This document shows positions 33,571 through 45,007 of a DNA stretch of 64,000 nt, piece by piece. Position 1 is the stretch's first letter. Each line of letters begins with the position of its first letter. Location of the stretch: the NCBI GenBank assembly GCA_930367215.1, contig OV884059.1, positions 153,324,511 through 153,388,510 of the forward strand. Reading direction: 5' to 3'. The translations under genes were made by a program, and so were the position numbers. The stretch is from Pollenia angustigena (Eukaryota > Arthropoda > Insecta > Diptera > Polleniidae). Under the pieces are notes generated by a model. The model saw only the letters and a program-made list of their open reading frames with translations, made no database searches and was not told the origin of the DNA.

Positions 33571-34380
33571 GCTGTTAAAATTTTTTTTTATCGTTGCTAA
33601 CTTCCATCGGAAACAATGTTAACAAACGAACAAAACAAATGTTAATGAACAGAATTTTACGTCATACAAACAACAACAGTTAAAAGTATCAGACCCCCCT
33701 TTGGGAAAATGTTATTAACAGAAATTAAAGTGGAAATAAATACAGACAATATAGAAGAAGAAAAAAGTGAACGCAAAATGGGGAAACAAATTAAATAAAT
33801 ACATTTTTACTAAAAGGGAACACATGTTTAACAAAACGAACAGATGACAACAAAACTTGAGATAAAAGCTAGTAGAAACACAAGACAGAATAAAAACAAA
33901 AATATCAAAAATTGTGTATATTTAATTAGCACTGCAGAGCAGCGTTGCCGTTGAAAAATTTCAAAAAGGGGCACAAAAAGGGTATTTAAAAAACATGTCA
34001 CAAAACGGGCAGCTGTAAAGAAAAAAGGGTAAAGTTTGTTTATAAACAGAGAGTTTTAACAGTTGCTTAAATAATTAAGAAAAAAACCTATTGAGCTGAT
34101 TTTACTTTATATTAATTCAGCCATCTGGGAATATTTTTTGTTTTTTATAAATTATTTTTATTTTTGAAACATTTTTTCGAATGTGCATCAGACTATAGTC
34201 TAGTATAGTAATGTATACATTCTGCTATTGCCTAAAAATGGTTAAATTGTATACAATTTCCTTTATTATTAACCCAAGGATAGCAAAAGTGAAACATGTA
34301 ACAGGAAGATACAAATTATTCAGGTAGTGCTTAGAATTATTCCTTAATAGAATATGTGCATATCTGAAGCTTCAATGTTA

Positions 34381-34692
34381 AAGACGGTGATACACAATTC
34401 TATTCAGTCGTACGATTTGACAAAAAAATCGTGTGTGCTCATAAATTATAATGGCATGGCTTAAAAATGAATTGAATGACAGATTTTCTGACAAGTCTAT
34501 CCGAATTGCAAATGTTTATGAAAATGTTCATAAAATGATAGTGTTTTTGAGTTTAATTTTCTTGGTTGAGTCATAAGTTTGCATCTTTTTTGTGGGAAAG
34601 ATTTCGCAGATATTTTTCTTATGTCGGATAGAATTTCGTAAGATTTTCGTGTGAATTAATCGTATGAGTGTACAGGATAGTGAATACCGCCC
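34381..34692. repeat. Degenerate TTA-flanked MITE
   Basis: Left AAGACGGTGATACAC and right (complement GGGCGGTATTCAC) are imperfect inverted repeats; both contain a CGTACGATT / CATACGATT block further in. TTA flanks at 34378-34380 and 34693-34695. The ends resemble those of 50889-51371. Confidence 0.4.
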
Positions 34693-34695
34693 TTA

Positions 34696-35635
34696 ACCAA
34701 AGTTTGGCAAAAAGCATGTGATGTATTGAGGGAATAGGACTATTACAAAAAACCCTTTAAAATTAGGTCAAATTGAAATAAAGAAGCACATTCGAAAAAA
34801 TTTTTAAATAACAAATTTATTAATTAATATTTAGTTAATCTATTAATGAATTATTTATAAATATATGTACATTACTATGTGTTAATAAAAGTTGTTCTTT
34901 TAGTTAAATTTGTGCTAAGCAAATAAATTTAGAAGTAAAAAAAAAAAATTTTAACAAACCCTTTCAGGAAAAATTACTTTTTAGATGGGTATGTTAATTT
35001 AATATTTTTTTTAAAATTTAATGTTCACTCGGTGTCCTTTGTGACAGGGTTGTTTCAAACAAATTTAAAAACGAAAGCATGGACTTGCAAGTTTCTCCTT
35101 GAGTGTGCAAAACAAAATTTCGTGTGAGAAATAATATAGAAGACAACAACAAAATATGAAAATTGGTTTTTGTTTTCAATATAATTTCTCATACGAAATT
35201 TTCATGCACTCAAAAATCATAAATATGCACAAAAAACTTAAAAAATCGTTTTTTTTTCATTTTATTAAAATAAAAAATATAAAATACTGGTTGTTTGGTC
35301 TTGAGTATTAGGAGCACATCAACGGCGCAAACGTTTTTATATAAATAGATGTAGTCTATTGTTATTCAAACATCTTTAAACACTTATATAACTAATTTAA
35401 ACTTTTGTTTGCTTAAATAAATGATTACTGTTTTATCAAAAGTAAAACTTTGTCTGTTCAGAGGCGAAAAAGTTCTGTGCACGGAAAATTATCTCTCAAC
35501 GTCTTTCTGCAATATTTGAGTATTAATTGAACTAAATCCCTTCTAATTAGTTTTTGTTAAACCAATGAACCCGTAGTTAAAAATACAAATGCTAATTGAC
35601 TTCTAATGCTTCATGCTTTCTAATGCAAACTTTTC
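34696..35635. other. Non-coding AT-rich sequence
   Basis: An inverted pair around 35105-35215 (CAAAATTTCGTGTGAGAAAT... versus ATTTCTCATACGAAATTTTC) suggests another small hairpin. No genes. Confidence 0.35.
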
Positions 35636-35842
35636 TTAATTTCTCAAAGTCTTTTGAATAGAATTATATCTTGCTACTACTGGCTGTGGCGGAAATGGAA
35701 TCAAGGGATACATTTCATTAATAATTGCATTATTATCGAATTGGCTTCTAATTCTCTGCAACGCGGCATAACTCATGTGCCAAACAAGTAACTGCAACAG
35801 TTTTGGATACAAATTTTTACGCCCATTGGCAGCCTTAACCAT
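35636..35842 (-). CDS. 68-codon orphan ORF, unrecognised
   Basis: Starts in a favourable AAATGG context and reads MVKAANGRKNLYPKLLQLL, a Trp-His-Met-Tyr-containing helix, then PLIPFPPQPVVARYNSIQ before TAA. Its composition is more balanced than neighbouring spurious ORFs. I do not recognise it. It could be a small gene, a transposon gag/ORF remnant or chance. No TATA box, intron or close polyadenylation signal supports expression. Confidence 0.2.
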   Translation of the reverse strand: MVKAANGRKNLYPKLLQLLVWHMSYAALQRIRSQFDNNAIINEMYPLIPFPPQPVVARYNSIQKTLRN

Positions 35843-35849
35843 TTAAAAT

Positions 35850-36640
35850 AGAAGGATCTTTTGTCGAAAGTTTGAAAATCTTGTGTTTAAAGCAATAATC
35901 CAAAAGAATTTACTTATTGATTTTAAAATTTTTTTTGTGTATTTAATTTTTTTTAAAACCGTTTTTTATAATAAGAAAATAAAAAAAAATCACTAAAAAA
36001 TTTCAAAACAAGCTTCAATATGCATTTAAAACCTAAATATGCATTTTCATCAAAATAGGCAACATTATGCAAAACAAATCAATGCCATTTTAATGCAAAT
36101 TTATTCATTTGAAAAGGTAATTTGGTCGGTACATATAGTTCTAAGTTTTCTGCAATTGTGAATCCAATAAATTTGTTTTTAAATGCCATAATCTTTAATA
36201 CATTCCTACTTACTGAAATCGTAGGGGTGTATAAAGTTTGAAATTAGCTGCAATCGTAGGTTTATATAGTCTAAATTAAACTCCATTCTTAAATAAGCTG
36301 CAATCGTTGATATTTTTTAGTCTTAAGTTGGCTGCAATTGTAGGTTTTTATATAGGCATAAATTTGTTACAACCATAATATAGTCCGAAACCGTAGCTCT
36401 TCAAATGTCCATAAATTTTCCCTTTCGCAGACCGTTTTGTTTTCTTTTGTTAGCTGCTAAGGTCTTCATAAAGTCCTTAATTTCTTGTAATATTTATATT
36501 AATTTACATGGTCCAAATAAAGTCCCTTTAAAAATTTTGTTGTACCAAGTTAAATGTACATAAAATTACCAACATTTTTGTTAGTGATAAACCAAATGAA
36601 AACAATGAGTTACTAAATTAAGTAAAAAGAGAGCAAAGTG
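35850..36640. other. Non-coding with TGCAATCGTAGG-like repeats
   Basis: Phrases like 'gctgcaatcgtaggttt..atagtc..aat' recur at about 36150, 36225, 36250, 36300 and 36335, a weak tandem repeat of roughly 50-80 bp spacing. Confidence 0.35.
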
Positions 36641-36869
36641 AGACTCTCTATTTATTAGACAGAGCAAACAAAAAAAAAAAAAACTGTGCAGAGAATAAGC
36701 GTATCTGTAAGATAGTGAGAGAAAGAGCAATAATAAAAGACAGGGCGTGCAGAAGAGTAATTTCAAATGCAATAAATGTTTAAGAAAACAACAACAACAG
36801 CAAGTACAACATTAAAATAAAAGAAGCAACTTAAACAGAGGACGATACAACAAATACAAAATAATGTTT

Positions 36870-36989
36870 TCAGCAGAAAGTGAACAAACCGCCTTTGGTA
36901 CCAGTTTTGGCTCCCAATTCATGTAAATTGGAATCCAGTATTGTGCCGAAAATCTTATAGATACCTTGTGTTCCCGGTTGGAATTTTCG
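36870..36989 (-). CDS. Candidate terminal coding exon
   Basis: On the minus strand a T/G-rich tract ends in TTATTTAG (acceptor AG at 36990-36991). The next 39 codons are open to TGA at 36870-36872 and include GIYKIFGTILDSNLHELGAK followed by TGTKGGLFTF. The composition is unlike nearby AT-rich ORFs, and AATAAA occurs downstream on the same strand (complement of TTTATT near 36649). I found no upstream exon. An alternative is a plus-strand first exon, MFSAESEQTAFGTSFGSQF, with a GTAAAT donor at about 36919; only one can be right. Function unknown. Confidence 0.3.
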   Translation of the reverse strand, partial: RKFQPGTQGIYKIFGTILDSNLHELGAKTGTKGGLFTFC

Positions 36990-37081
36990 CTAAATAATAC
37001 ACAAAACAACACCAACAATAACAACAAATACACACACTAAATAAAAAAAAATACACATTCAGTTTTAAGTGTGTTCTGTGC

Positions 37082-37101
37082 TACACAAACGCGTTTGTGT
37101 A
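37082..37101. repeat. 20-bp perfect palindrome
   Basis: TACACAAACGCGTTTGTGTA is its own reverse complement, centred on CGCG. It lies about 90 bp upstream of the candidate exon on the minus strand. It could be a protein-binding site or chance. Confidence 0.4.
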
Positions 37102-37109
37102 ACAGCTCT

Positions 37110-38079
37110 GAAAAAATTGGAAAAAATTTAATAAAAATGGGAAGTTTTTGAAATAAATCATTAAAATAATGAATTTTAACAAGTGCATAAGTTTTCCTAT
37201 AAAATAAATTTACATTTTCTAATGAAATACCTACATGGCGGAAATGTTGCTAATTTTAAAAGTGTCTCTAACAAAAACCTCAAAGTAAAAAACTAAACAG
37301 TAGAAAAAAAGTATGAGAAAATCTTTTAAATGATTTCGCAAGTTGTAGGTATGTGTTTGAAAAAAATATTTGCTAGAGTAGGTACCTATTTCTTTTTGTT
37401 TTAAACGCGCCCAGTTTTTAATGAGTTTCTTCAATGTCTATACAAAAATTGCGAAGAAAAAAAAAAAACTTAAATTTTTACTTTATTTTATTTCGATTTT
37501 TTTTTACTTGTAAATTTTTTTAATTACATTTTCATCTTTACTGAGTGTGTGTCTTACTTTTTGTGCTGTTTTTTTTTTCTTGAAATACAATTTTTTCATT
37601 GTCGATATTTTGTGTATGTGTATCTATGAATTTTTTTCTTCATATCTGTAGTACAATTTATTTGTTTTCGGAATCTGTAAAGTATCTATACAGATATTAT
37701 TGCTTAAACTCACACTCACTCAAACTCAGCGTTGCCATATATGTATTGAAAAATTCAATCAAAAAAAATTTTTTCTTTTTAACATGAAACAAATAGTTCA
37801 CAAGAAACTACTTCTGAAAAATAAAAAAACATAATTACTTTATGATCAGATCTTTTAAAATAACACATACACACATATGTATATTATTGAATTCATTTGC
37901 TATTTGTACATTGTTCAATTATTCCTTTGATTGCTTAAAGTTTGTGCAATCGCTGCAATTTTTTGTTCTTAAGATACAACATAAAGTTGGAATTTATATT
38001 TTTTTCTGATAATTTTATTGCTTAAATTAATTTTTGTAAAAATCGCTCAACATTTGCTGTATATATATGTAAACAAATG
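37110..38079. other. Non-coding AT-rich sequence
   Basis: Poly-T and poly-A runs and short ORFs of low complexity only. Confidence 0.35.
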
Positions 38080-38082
38080 TAG

Positions 38083-38725
38083 GTCCCAATTTACACAATG
38101 GACATTTCTTGCCGGCCTGACGAAGTTTGTTAGTAATCCCCTGACTACACCAGCAATGTTTTATGTCTTAACACAAGCAATAACCCCGTCAGAATAACCG
38201 CTTCAAATTGCCAATGTTAAAGCTCATATTTAAAGGTGGCGAACACTTACATATCTAGAAACTTAATTAGAAAAATATGCTAAAGAGAGGTTGTGTGTTA
38301 TTTTTAGAGCGAATAAAAAGATGACTGCTTAAAATTTAAATATTTGCATGCTTTAAAAGTAAGTAATTATTTAGTTTTATTTATTTGCAGTGTTATAAGA
38401 TTACATAATTCAGTTTTGCCTCATTTTTTTTATGTGTTTTCGTTTTGTACAATTAAAAAAAACTCTTAAATAAATGTCACTTGAACTTGACAGCTTGTAT
38501 TTAAAGATAATTGCTCAGCAATGTACTTAAAAATTTGTTGCTGAACTTGTATTCAATAACATATTTATGCAGGGCTCACCTACACAGCAAATAAGTGCCA
38601 AACTTATTGCTCGTGTGATCTGGTGTTAGGAAGGCGATACTGTTTGTGTGACAGTTTACTTTTTTCCTCTCTCGTCAACAAACTTTGTGTGTCCGGCAAG
38701 AAACATCCATAGTGTAAACTGGGAC
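38083..38725. mobile_element. TIR element, GTCCCARTTTACAC ends
   Basis: Left GTCCCAATTTACACAATGG and right (complement GTCCCAGTTTACACTATGG) inverted repeats extend through TTTCTTGCCGG to AAGTTTGTT, about 50 bp. The 643-bp interior is non-coding. The flanks (TAG / TAA) are suggestive of a 2-3 bp duplication but not decisive. Confidence 0.6.
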
Positions 38726-38729
38726 TAAC

Positions 38730-39737
38730 TATCGACAAAATTTAATACTACACCTAGGGTTGACACCCGTACTTTATAATAAAGTATTGTAAATTATTTC
38801 AGGTAATTTTTCTCTATACTTTATGAAAGCAATAAAGTGAGCGAAAATACTTTATTTTACATGATTTGATTTATCTAGAATTTAAAATAGATTCGGTTTA
38901 TTTTAGTCAGCACGAAATAAATTAAATTAAATAAAATGTTTTTTTTCTTAATGGCGATTTGTTGACGCTTTTTTATATGACTTGCAATTCTTTCTTGAGA
39001 CCTCTACACTTAACAATGACGAGACAATAGAAACAAAGCGTTTTTATATCTGATAAAAAATTAGCTAATTACTAACTTTAATTTTAAATTTAGACTGCAA
39101 ATATTTGATAATACTTGCGAAAAGCAACATTCAATTCAAATAATTGGACTTTATTTTGAAACGGAGTCCTTTTTTTAAGCTTTAATAACCAAAATTGCAA
39201 AGAAAATAGGTGGCAACCCTAACTACACTGCAATGAAATCAAGTATTTACGAGATTTTGAGCAAAATGTAGTTGTTTGGGACTAGATTTTCCGTATTTAA
39301 CAACATCTACCTTATTAATGGATTTTTACGAATTCTACTTAAAATCTAGTAGTACTTGGTGGTACAACAATGGCTTTTTCCATATTTTATTAAGAAATAT
39401 TTCCCCGTACAAGAAAAATAAATTTCATAAAAAAATGGCGACTTGTACAAACCCTTAAAAAAAATTAAAAATTTTTATGAAAATAGTAAAATAATAAATA
39501 AAATAAATGAAGTTTATGATATCTGCAAGGGTAATGCAAATTGTCTAAGGTCAAAAGAATGCAATGTAAACGTACTAGATTTTGAACAAGATTTCAAATC
39601 CAGATTTAAAGATTTCATTGTAATGTAAACGGCAAATAAACTTATTTTTTTAAATATGCAAATATTTCGGACTTATCACAGAGTCTTACGAATCCAAAAT
39701 ACACTCTCGCAAAAATGTTCTTAAACATTTAAATAAA
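38730..39737. other. Mostly non-coding; weak ORF at 39443-39625
   Basis: A 60-codon frame at 39443-39628 (+) contains CKGNANCLRSKECNVNVLDF and ends in a stop; it lacks a proper ATG (TTG start) and may be a decayed fragment. The rest holds nothing I recognise. Confidence 0.25.
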
Positions 39738-39740
39738 CAA

Positions 39741-40412
39741 GTAAGAAATTATAGTCGGTCAAGCCCGACCATATGATACCCTACACCACAGTATTTAAAA
39801 ACATATCGTGCTTATGTGTCCATGTAAATATGGGTTTATCTATGTTTATAAACTTCATGAAAATCGGTTTGAAAGTTTGTGAGAGGCAGAAATTGCCCCC
39901 TGCCTCCCCTTGTGGTCCTATTTTTTAATAACTGTATAGCTAATGTGTCCCTATAGATATGGATCTATCTATGTTTTAAATTTCATTAAAATCGGTTTTA
40001 GAGGCGGAATTGCCCCTATCTCCCCTCGTGGTCCTATTTTTTTAAAATGCATCCCTTTTGTGTACATAAAGATATGGTTCTATCTATGTTTTAAATTTCA
40101 TTAAAATGGGTTTGATAGTTTCTGAGAGGAAGAAACTTCTCCCTATCTTCCCTCGTGGTTCTACGATTCGGCCCATTTTCAATAGGCTTGGTCCTTGTGC
40201 CAATAAGAACCTATGACCTAAATTTTATCAAATTATCTCCAAAATTGCGACTTGTACTTTGCGCACAAGTTTACATGGACAGCCAGCCTGCCAGAAATTG
40301 ATTCTGAGTAGATCGGTATACTTTAAGGTGGCTCTAGGACCACTATTTTAAGGCGTTACACACATCAGCACAAACGCATAATACCCTCTCCACTATTGTG
40401 GTGTGGGTATAA
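39741..40412 (+). repeat. GGTCAAGCCCGACC-family repeat, full copy
   Basis: Opens AAGTAAGAAATTATAGTCGG then TCAAGCCCGACCATATGATA and ends CCTCTCCACTATTGTGGTGT followed by GGGTATAAAAA. Internally, phrases 'gtggtcctatttttt..tatctatgttttaaatttcattaaaatcggttt' repeat about three times. The closest relative is 48700-49243. The terminal half is also found inverted at 52769-52905. There is no ORF, TIR or clear target duplication; it is a dispersed non-autonomous repeat of uncertain class. Confidence 0.65.
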
Positions 40413-40874
40413 AAAGCTTAATCTACTTACTCATTCATTTCTGGAATTTCACTTAAATCTACTAAATTTGGCACAATAGCACATAATTGATAAATACTCA
40501 TTTGGTCAATTTTTATTACACTAAAAATGTGTAAGAAAGTCTCTATCAAACTCTTCATTTTTAACACACCATTATAAGGTTCAAAATAAAACTTTCAATA
40601 ATGAACTCTAAAGTCCATTTTAACAACTTCAGATAACTTATATGAATTAAGTGCTAAAGACACCTGAAAAAATATATTTTGGATCTTTAAAGTTGAACGT
40701 AGTTAACCGAATTAAAGGCTATTGCAATAATAAAGGACAGAAAATCGTTTAATTACACATCACTTAATATTTTCATCTAATATACCTACTTCTTATTTGG
40801 AATTATATATACATATGTACGTATACATATATAAAAAAACATGAAAAATCTTTGTATAAATTTATAGCCTATTT

Positions 40875-40987
40875 CCGATGTGCGAAAGAATTCTCTCTTT
40901 CGAAAAATTTTGAACAAAATTTTTAGAATTTGTTTTTGTTTTAAATATATTTGTACGAAAGAAAGAATGAATTCTTTCGCCCATCGG
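40875..40987. repeat. 113-bp MITE with CCGATG ends
   Basis: CCGATGTGCGAAAGAATTC on the left is inverted on the right (complement CCGATGGGCGAAAGAATTC). Non-coding. Confidence 0.55.
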
Positions 40988-41079
40988 CAGTTAAAACTAT
41001 TTTACATCTCAAAAAAATTTAAAAGAAAAAGGCACAAATGGCAACGCTGCTCAGAATCTAGTTTTGCTCATTCTCTCTT

Positions 41080-41100
41080 TCTCTCTCTCTCTCTCTCTCT
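41080..41100. repeat. (CT)n microsatellite
   Basis: About ten uninterrupted CT repeats inside a longer CT-rich tract (41071-41100). Confidence 0.8.
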
Positions 41101-41169
41101 GTTTGTTTTATTGTTTTATCTCTTTATTTCTGCAAGATATGTTAAAATTTCTCTCTCCCTCTGATTGCA

Positions 41170-42469
41170 AACAGTGGAGCAAGACTGTAGAGAGAAATAG
41201 CGGAACGACATTGAAATCATAATTTTTGTTTTCTTAATTTCGCATACAGTTTTTATTTTTGGTTTAATACTTACAAATTAAAAAATTAAATCTAAAATAG
41301 GTACAACAACTATAAAAAAGGTTTAATAATTATTATAATAAAAAAGTGCTAATGACAGTGTTTAAACAGATAAAAATTATTTAATAGCTCGTTTTAATAA
41401 ATTAATAAAATCAAATAAAAAGAAATTAGCATAAAATGTTAATAAAGTAATAAAAAAATAAATAGTTTTAAAAATGTTAAAAAAAAATACCTAAATAACT
41501 AAAGTTCATTTGTTATAAAAAAATGCTTAAAAATTATAAAGCTTTAAATCAAGGCTTCTTAAGAGTTTAATACCTACAAAGAAAAAATATTTTAAACAAA
41601 TTTTTATAGTTGACATTTTAGTGTTTTGCCGATTTTCTCTATCCATCGTTGCCTGGGGTTGGTATGAGGCATGTAAAAAAAATTTCTTGTTAAGAAACTG
41701 GACTAAAAGATTAATAATTTCTAATATTTTGCAATTTTGCTATTTATTAAAGGCAAAAGTGACTTAACTCAAAAAACTAACTGCCTGTTTTTCAAAATAA
41801 AATAAAAATTTCCACTTGGGAATTTATATTGAAATACCTAGGTACCAATAAAAAAACTCAAATTTGTTTTTGTTTCATGGATCATGGGCCATGTTTTCAA
41901 TATAAATTTCAGAACGAAAATTTTTATTTTAGTTTGATAAACAGGCAGTTAATTTTTCAGAATACGAAAAAAACAGGGTTTGACCCAAAAAAAAAAATAG
42001 TTAAAAATAAATCTTTAAAGCATTTAGTAAAAAATTCATACAGTTTATGATCTAAAAAAATTTTCGTGTAAATATTTATGCACTAAATAATGAACAATTT
42101 TTAGTTGTGTCATTTTTGATGATATATTATTTACACAAGCTACCGAATTATTTAAGGTTATGTACATATGTCAGTTTAGCTGAACTATTTTCAAGTTTTG
42201 ACACTTTGGCCAAAGTCTAAACTAACACAAGTCTAATTTATATAAACTCCAAAAAAAGATTTATTTTATCGAAAGTGTCACAATTCGAATTAGGACAATT
42301 TAGCACTAACAAGTAGGGATTTATATTTTATGATACAACTAAAAAGAAGCAACTGTTATGAATTGCAACTTTATACCAATTAAATTATAAAGAAAGACAT
42401 AACAGTTTTTTAGCAACAGTTAACAACAACAAACACACTTATATTTTTTTATGGATACAGAAGTCTGCA
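41170..42469. other. Non-coding, extremely AT-rich
   Basis: Long A/T runs; a 73-codon ORF at 41829-42050 (+) is Lys/Phe-rich and likely chance. An imperfect inverted pair links 41768-41805 (AACTGCCTGTTTTTCAAAAT) with 41935-41955 (TAAACAGGCAGTTAATTTTTC), a small hairpin element. Confidence 0.35.
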
Positions 42470-42700
42470 ACAGTTGTAGTTTGTGCTAGTGCACTTGTTT
42501 ATAAGTGCGAGGGTTGCGAGTTCGATTCCCGCCAGAGACTCTGTCTAGTTTAACTACAGCGGGCTGAAGGTCTACGTTAATATTGCTCGATTAATTATGT
42601 AAGAATATAATTTGTGTTTGTAACTTTTTATAAAGTTTACACTTTAAGAACTTATTTATTATATTTTCAACTAATAAAGGTATAAATATATGCCCCTCAA
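42470..42700 (+). repeat. tRNA-derived SINE-like sequence
   Basis: 42485-42541 has a tRNA-like layout: an A-box-like TGTGCTAGTGC, then GGGTTGCGAGTTCGATTCCC with a good B box (GAGTTCGATTCC, 42518-42529). A non-tRNA AT-rich tail follows. It does not fold into a full cloverleaf by eye, so a SINE head is more likely than a functional tRNA. Confidence 0.5.
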
Positions 42701-42709
42701 TTCCTAAAC

Positions 42710-43285
42710 CTCGAGGTCCACATCATGCATTCTACGCTTTTTCACATCCTACACAGCGCAGCAAGTTACATGCACAAAAGCATAGGATGACTTAAAGCGA
42801 AAAGTTGGTTTACTTTCTACTACTGTAAGCGTTACATGCAGCGTTTGAACAAATCCACTGATTTTGAGAAATAAATTTTTTTTTTTATCTTGTAGGGATG
42901 CCGCATAAAGAGCGTTGCATGTTAGTTGAAACGTAGAGCACATTCAAGATATGAAAAGCATGCGAAAACACGTGGTGTGGACCCCCAGCTTAAGATTTCA
43001 AAGTGTCTAGAATGGGGTTTGTAGCATTAAATACTTCAGCATCTTTTCTATTGTATTACACCGATCTCTTTGCGTTGCCTTAAGCTTGCATGAAGCTTTA
43101 AATTAGCAACTGCTGCTCGTATTCAAGTGTTGACTTTATTTATTGCATTGCATGTTAAATAGTTTTGGCATTAAAAGATTAATTATTTACACGATGAACG
43201 TAAACACATCTATTGTAAAAATTTATACATAACAGTTCTCAATGTGATTTTTAGAATATTTACTGTAATAACAAGAACTAGAGCC
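42710..43285. other. Non-coding sequence
   Basis: A possible inverted pair TCCACATCATGCATTCTACG ... (42718) and CGTGGTGTGGACC (42970) bounds about 270 bp and may be another small element. Short ORFs only. Confidence 0.3.
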
Positions 43286-44045
43286 TTAATTCTCGGTAGA
43301 GGTTTTCAAAAGGGCTTGCGTATGGGTAAACTGTCAACGATTTTTCAGTGGGAAATTGACGCTATCCTCCTATGTATGTGCTAGGAGGAGGACAAAAGGC
43401 ACCTGATTATTTAGAATGTTAGCTGGCACTATCTCCTTTAGAGGTAAATTCCAGGCTAGCTATGGACTGTATTACAGCTGTTAATAATCTTGGGAAACAC
43501 AATGAGTTTAATTTGTGTTGAGTACCCGGCTACGGAGTCAATGTGGGCAATAAAAGGTCAGACTGCCTGAAAAACATGGGCCCGTCGCCTTTTTATTGGC
43601 ACTGAGCCATTCTTCGGCATCCCTGTTGGTCACATCAGGGATAAGATACGATCATGGCCCGAACGTAAATTCATTTCTACATGGACGTCCATTTCCGGAC
43701 TAAGACAATCTTAAAGATTTGTGACCCTGCCCGTGGTAAGTCAAAAAGGCTACTTCTGCCTGAAAAGGGAGGTCTAAGGATACTTACAGGGATATTTACA
43801 GGGCACTGCGGGCTAAGATACCACCAGCTTACACTGGGCAATGTTAAACATCTGCTGTGCTACAGTCCCTTCTTGAGGTCTGCCGTTCAAAAACTTTTAG
43901 GGGGCTACTGATGAACTCAACTGAGATTTAGAATCTTTCACCAGGCAGGATAATAACCCCCATACGTAGCCTGAACCTGAGATGGTGAGATATACAGGCT
44001 GCACAAAAGACCTTCTGGGTCGCAGTGCTTATTGCCTCCTACATT
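43286..44045 (+). pseudogene. Non-LTR retrotransposon RNase H/C-terminal fossil
   Basis: The plus strand near 43575-43720 encodes LFIGTEPFFGIPVGHIRDKI then RSWPERKFISTWTSISGLRQ, and 43740-43900 encodes SKRLLLPEKGGLRILTGIFT then GHCGLRYHQLTLGN. This matches the end of the RNase H domain and the following C-terminal region (…RILTGxxTGHCxLxxHLxxLG…) of LINEs with an RNase H. The upstream 43440-43560 segment is consistent with the RNase H core. Stops and frameshifts interrupt it. No reverse-transcriptase domain is present, so it is a 5'-truncated, decayed copy. Confidence 0.6.
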
Positions 44046-45005
44046 TATATCTAAGAACAAGAAAAAAACGTTAAAATGCAAAAATGTCAAAACTAAAATT
44101 TATAAATATTTAGATAAAGCTTAATAAACAATAAATTATTTAAACTTCGGTGAAATACAGAATAAATAAAAGTTAAAATTTGGTAACATATTTTAATAAA
44201 AACAAAAAATAATCTGTGCACAATGTGAAAAATCAAATTCTTATATTTAACAAATGTTTAAAAATTCCTAAATCAAAACAAAAAAAAAAAAAAAAAAAAA
44301 TAATAATTTTAAAAATATGCAATAAAAAGTTCTTTTAAAAGTTAAAAAAAACCAAAATACAGTAGTTGTCAATATTTTTACAATAAAAATCTTATAAAAA
44401 TGTAAAAAATAAAACACAAAAAAATTAAAACAAATTTGCTTAAATAATATTAAAAAAGAAAAAAAATTTTAAAAAAAGTATCTCACAAATGCTTATAAAA
44501 AATGTGTAAAGGAAGTTAAAAGAAACTTATTTTTAAACTCCAATTCATAACAATTAAAAAAAAAAAAAATACCAAACAAACAATAACCTGCAGACGGAAA
44601 AACTTAAACATTTCAATCTATTCATTATAATTTTTCTCCTTTTCTAAATGAAAAAAGCAACATCATTTAAAGCTGTTCACATGTAAAGGTATGTAACGAA
44701 CTTAAGAGATACATTTTTTGTTAAGTTCTTTTCCACAAGTTGTTCTGACTAAATGCTTGAATGGGCTGGCCTCTTGGTTTCTTTTTTTTTTGTTGATGCT
44801 TAAAACTTTTAATGTATGCTTTTAAAAAAGTATTAACAACTTTATAAAATGTGTACCAAACAAAACTGTTGCAAATATGAGTTGTAAAATAATGGCCATC
44901 ACAAAAAAAAGAACGCTAGGAATAGAAAAATAAGTATTATTACATTTTGAATTGGTAACCTAAAGGGGTTTTGTCATCTCTAAGAATAAAATAAAATTTT
45001 ATTAC
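44046..45005. other. Non-coding, A-rich
   Basis: Contains a run of about 20 A at 44280-44300 and many shorter A/T runs. No gene or element. Confidence 0.4.
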
Positions 45006-45007
45006 TA

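Larger units (their letters stand above)
26785..34234. repeat. Second copy of a 7.5-kb tandem duplication
   Basis: Repeats 19301-26778 at near identity. The offset is 7484 bp at the start, 7443 after a ~41-bp deletion near 27237, and 7456 after a 12-bp insertion near 33015. It begins at AATTTAGCGCC, and the last shared bases are ATTGCCTA (26771-26778; 34227-34234). Six bases, TTGCTA or similar (26779-26784), lie between the copies and match neither boundary. The unit contains the right half of Transib-type A, all of Transib B, the mariner and SINE fragments, and both hAT right ends (33185 and 33570). Confidence 0.85.

Noticed and set aside
40880..41164. 94-codon ORF
   Set aside because: It spans a MITE and a CT microsatellite (Ser-Leu repeat), so it is not a gene.
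42485..42541. Functional tRNA gene
   Set aside because: The B box is good but I could not form an acceptor stem or full cloverleaf; a SINE head fits better.
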